Shown: one piece after another, positions 57,965 to 58,055 of the stretch
Position numbering within the stretch: position 1 is the first letter of the stretch
How the letters are laid out: each line of letters opens with the position of its first letter
NCBI GenBank assembly: GCA_019119395.1
Contig: DWXC01000026.1
Coordinates: 1-58,055, forward strand
Length of the DNA stretch: 58,055 bases
Source: Candidatus Borkfalkia stercoripullorum
GTDB taxonomy: Bacteria > Bacillota > Clostridia > Christensenellales > Borkfalkiaceae
Reading direction: 5' to 3'
Notes under the pieces: generated by a model
Database searches by the model: none
What the model was told of the DNA's origin: nothing
Seen by the model: the letters and a program-made list of their open reading frames with translations, nothing else
Position numbers and translations under genes: made by a program

Positions 57965-58055
57965 AGTATGTTCACGAAAAATGAGTTCATATTCACAAAA
58001 TTCTCGGCGTGCTGACGCCTGCGATTTTCCGTGATTTTGAGGGGAAACCCGAACG
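57965..58055. other. Window end, no feature seen
   Basis: The last 91 bp after ruvC hold two TTCA-type repeats and no start with a ribosome site. Nothing can be assigned. Confidence 0.5.

Noticed and set aside
1-58055. Mobile elements, prophage, toxin-antitoxin or CRISPR-Cas
   Set aside because: No transposase, integrase, capsid, repeat-spacer array or Cas motif was found on either strand.

Overview
The window reads as chromosome from an uncultured-type, anaerobic, gut-associated Clostridia relative. The evidence is low-GC-Gram-positive promoters (TTGACA/TATAAT, nearly all with 17-bp spacing), strong GGAGG ribosome sites, GlnN-type glutamine synthetase, AsnA, ferredoxin-like aldo/keto reductase, a TSCPD protein, DUF1540 and DUF4364 proteins and an HPr-like protein, all on DNA that is itself fairly GC-rich. 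A Christensenellales/Borkfalkia-like origin is my guess from gene content; it cannot be proven from this sequence. I see no insertion sequence, prophage, CRISPR array or rRNA.

Layout. 0-8 kb: tRNA-Ser, luxS, a phosphopantetheinyl transferase, redox proteins, a GH51 arabinofuranosidase with its own promoter and operator-like palindrome, a polysaccharide deacetylase, an SSB-like protein and a ketopantoate reductase. 7.8-8.0 kb: a short unassigned RNA with its own promoter, a 13-bp closing stem and two intrinsic terminators. 8.0-32.8 kb: one long carbohydrate-utilisation locus, all on the plus strand. It holds an AraC regulator, GH2 beta-mannosidase, a 1298-residue Ig/LamG-like surface lipoprotein, an LplB/YtcP/lipoprotein sugar ABC transporter, two tandem clan GH-A lipoproteins, two tandem SGNH esterases (one cytosolic, one lipoprotein), an intracellular beta-helix (GH110-like) enzyme, an M24 peptidase-fold protein, a DapA-family lyase, a zinc alcohol dehydrogenase, an enolase-superfamily dehydratase, a PIG-L deacetylase and a GH78 rhamnosidase. 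Many of these genes overlap by ATGA or lie a few bases apart. Together they look like surface capture and cleavage, import, deacetylation and trimming of a decorated, acetylated plant or gum glycan, followed by a sugar-acid type catabolic branch.

33-45 kb: nitrogen and housekeeping genes. These are glnN, an ammonium transporter fused to a PII domain, rplI, DUF1540, two NUDIX hydrolases, a HAD phosphatase with an apparently leaderless start followed by asnA, an aldo/keto reductase, DUF4364/TSCPD, an HPr-like protein lacking the catalytic His, and several uncharacterised proteins. 46.9-50.8 kb: panT-like ECF component, coaX and hom form an operon behind a structured leader; a RimK-like ATP-grasp gene follows a hairpin. 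51-53.6 kb: an amino-acid ABC transporter whose binding protein looks circularly permuted. 53.7-55.8 kb: a NatAB-like exporter with two tandem promoters, one carrying a G9 tract in its spacer and the other a perfect 14-bp palindrome. 55.9-58 kb: argH and ruvC diverge from a promoter pair that shares one -10 element. Functions are assigned by motif reading only; no search was run.
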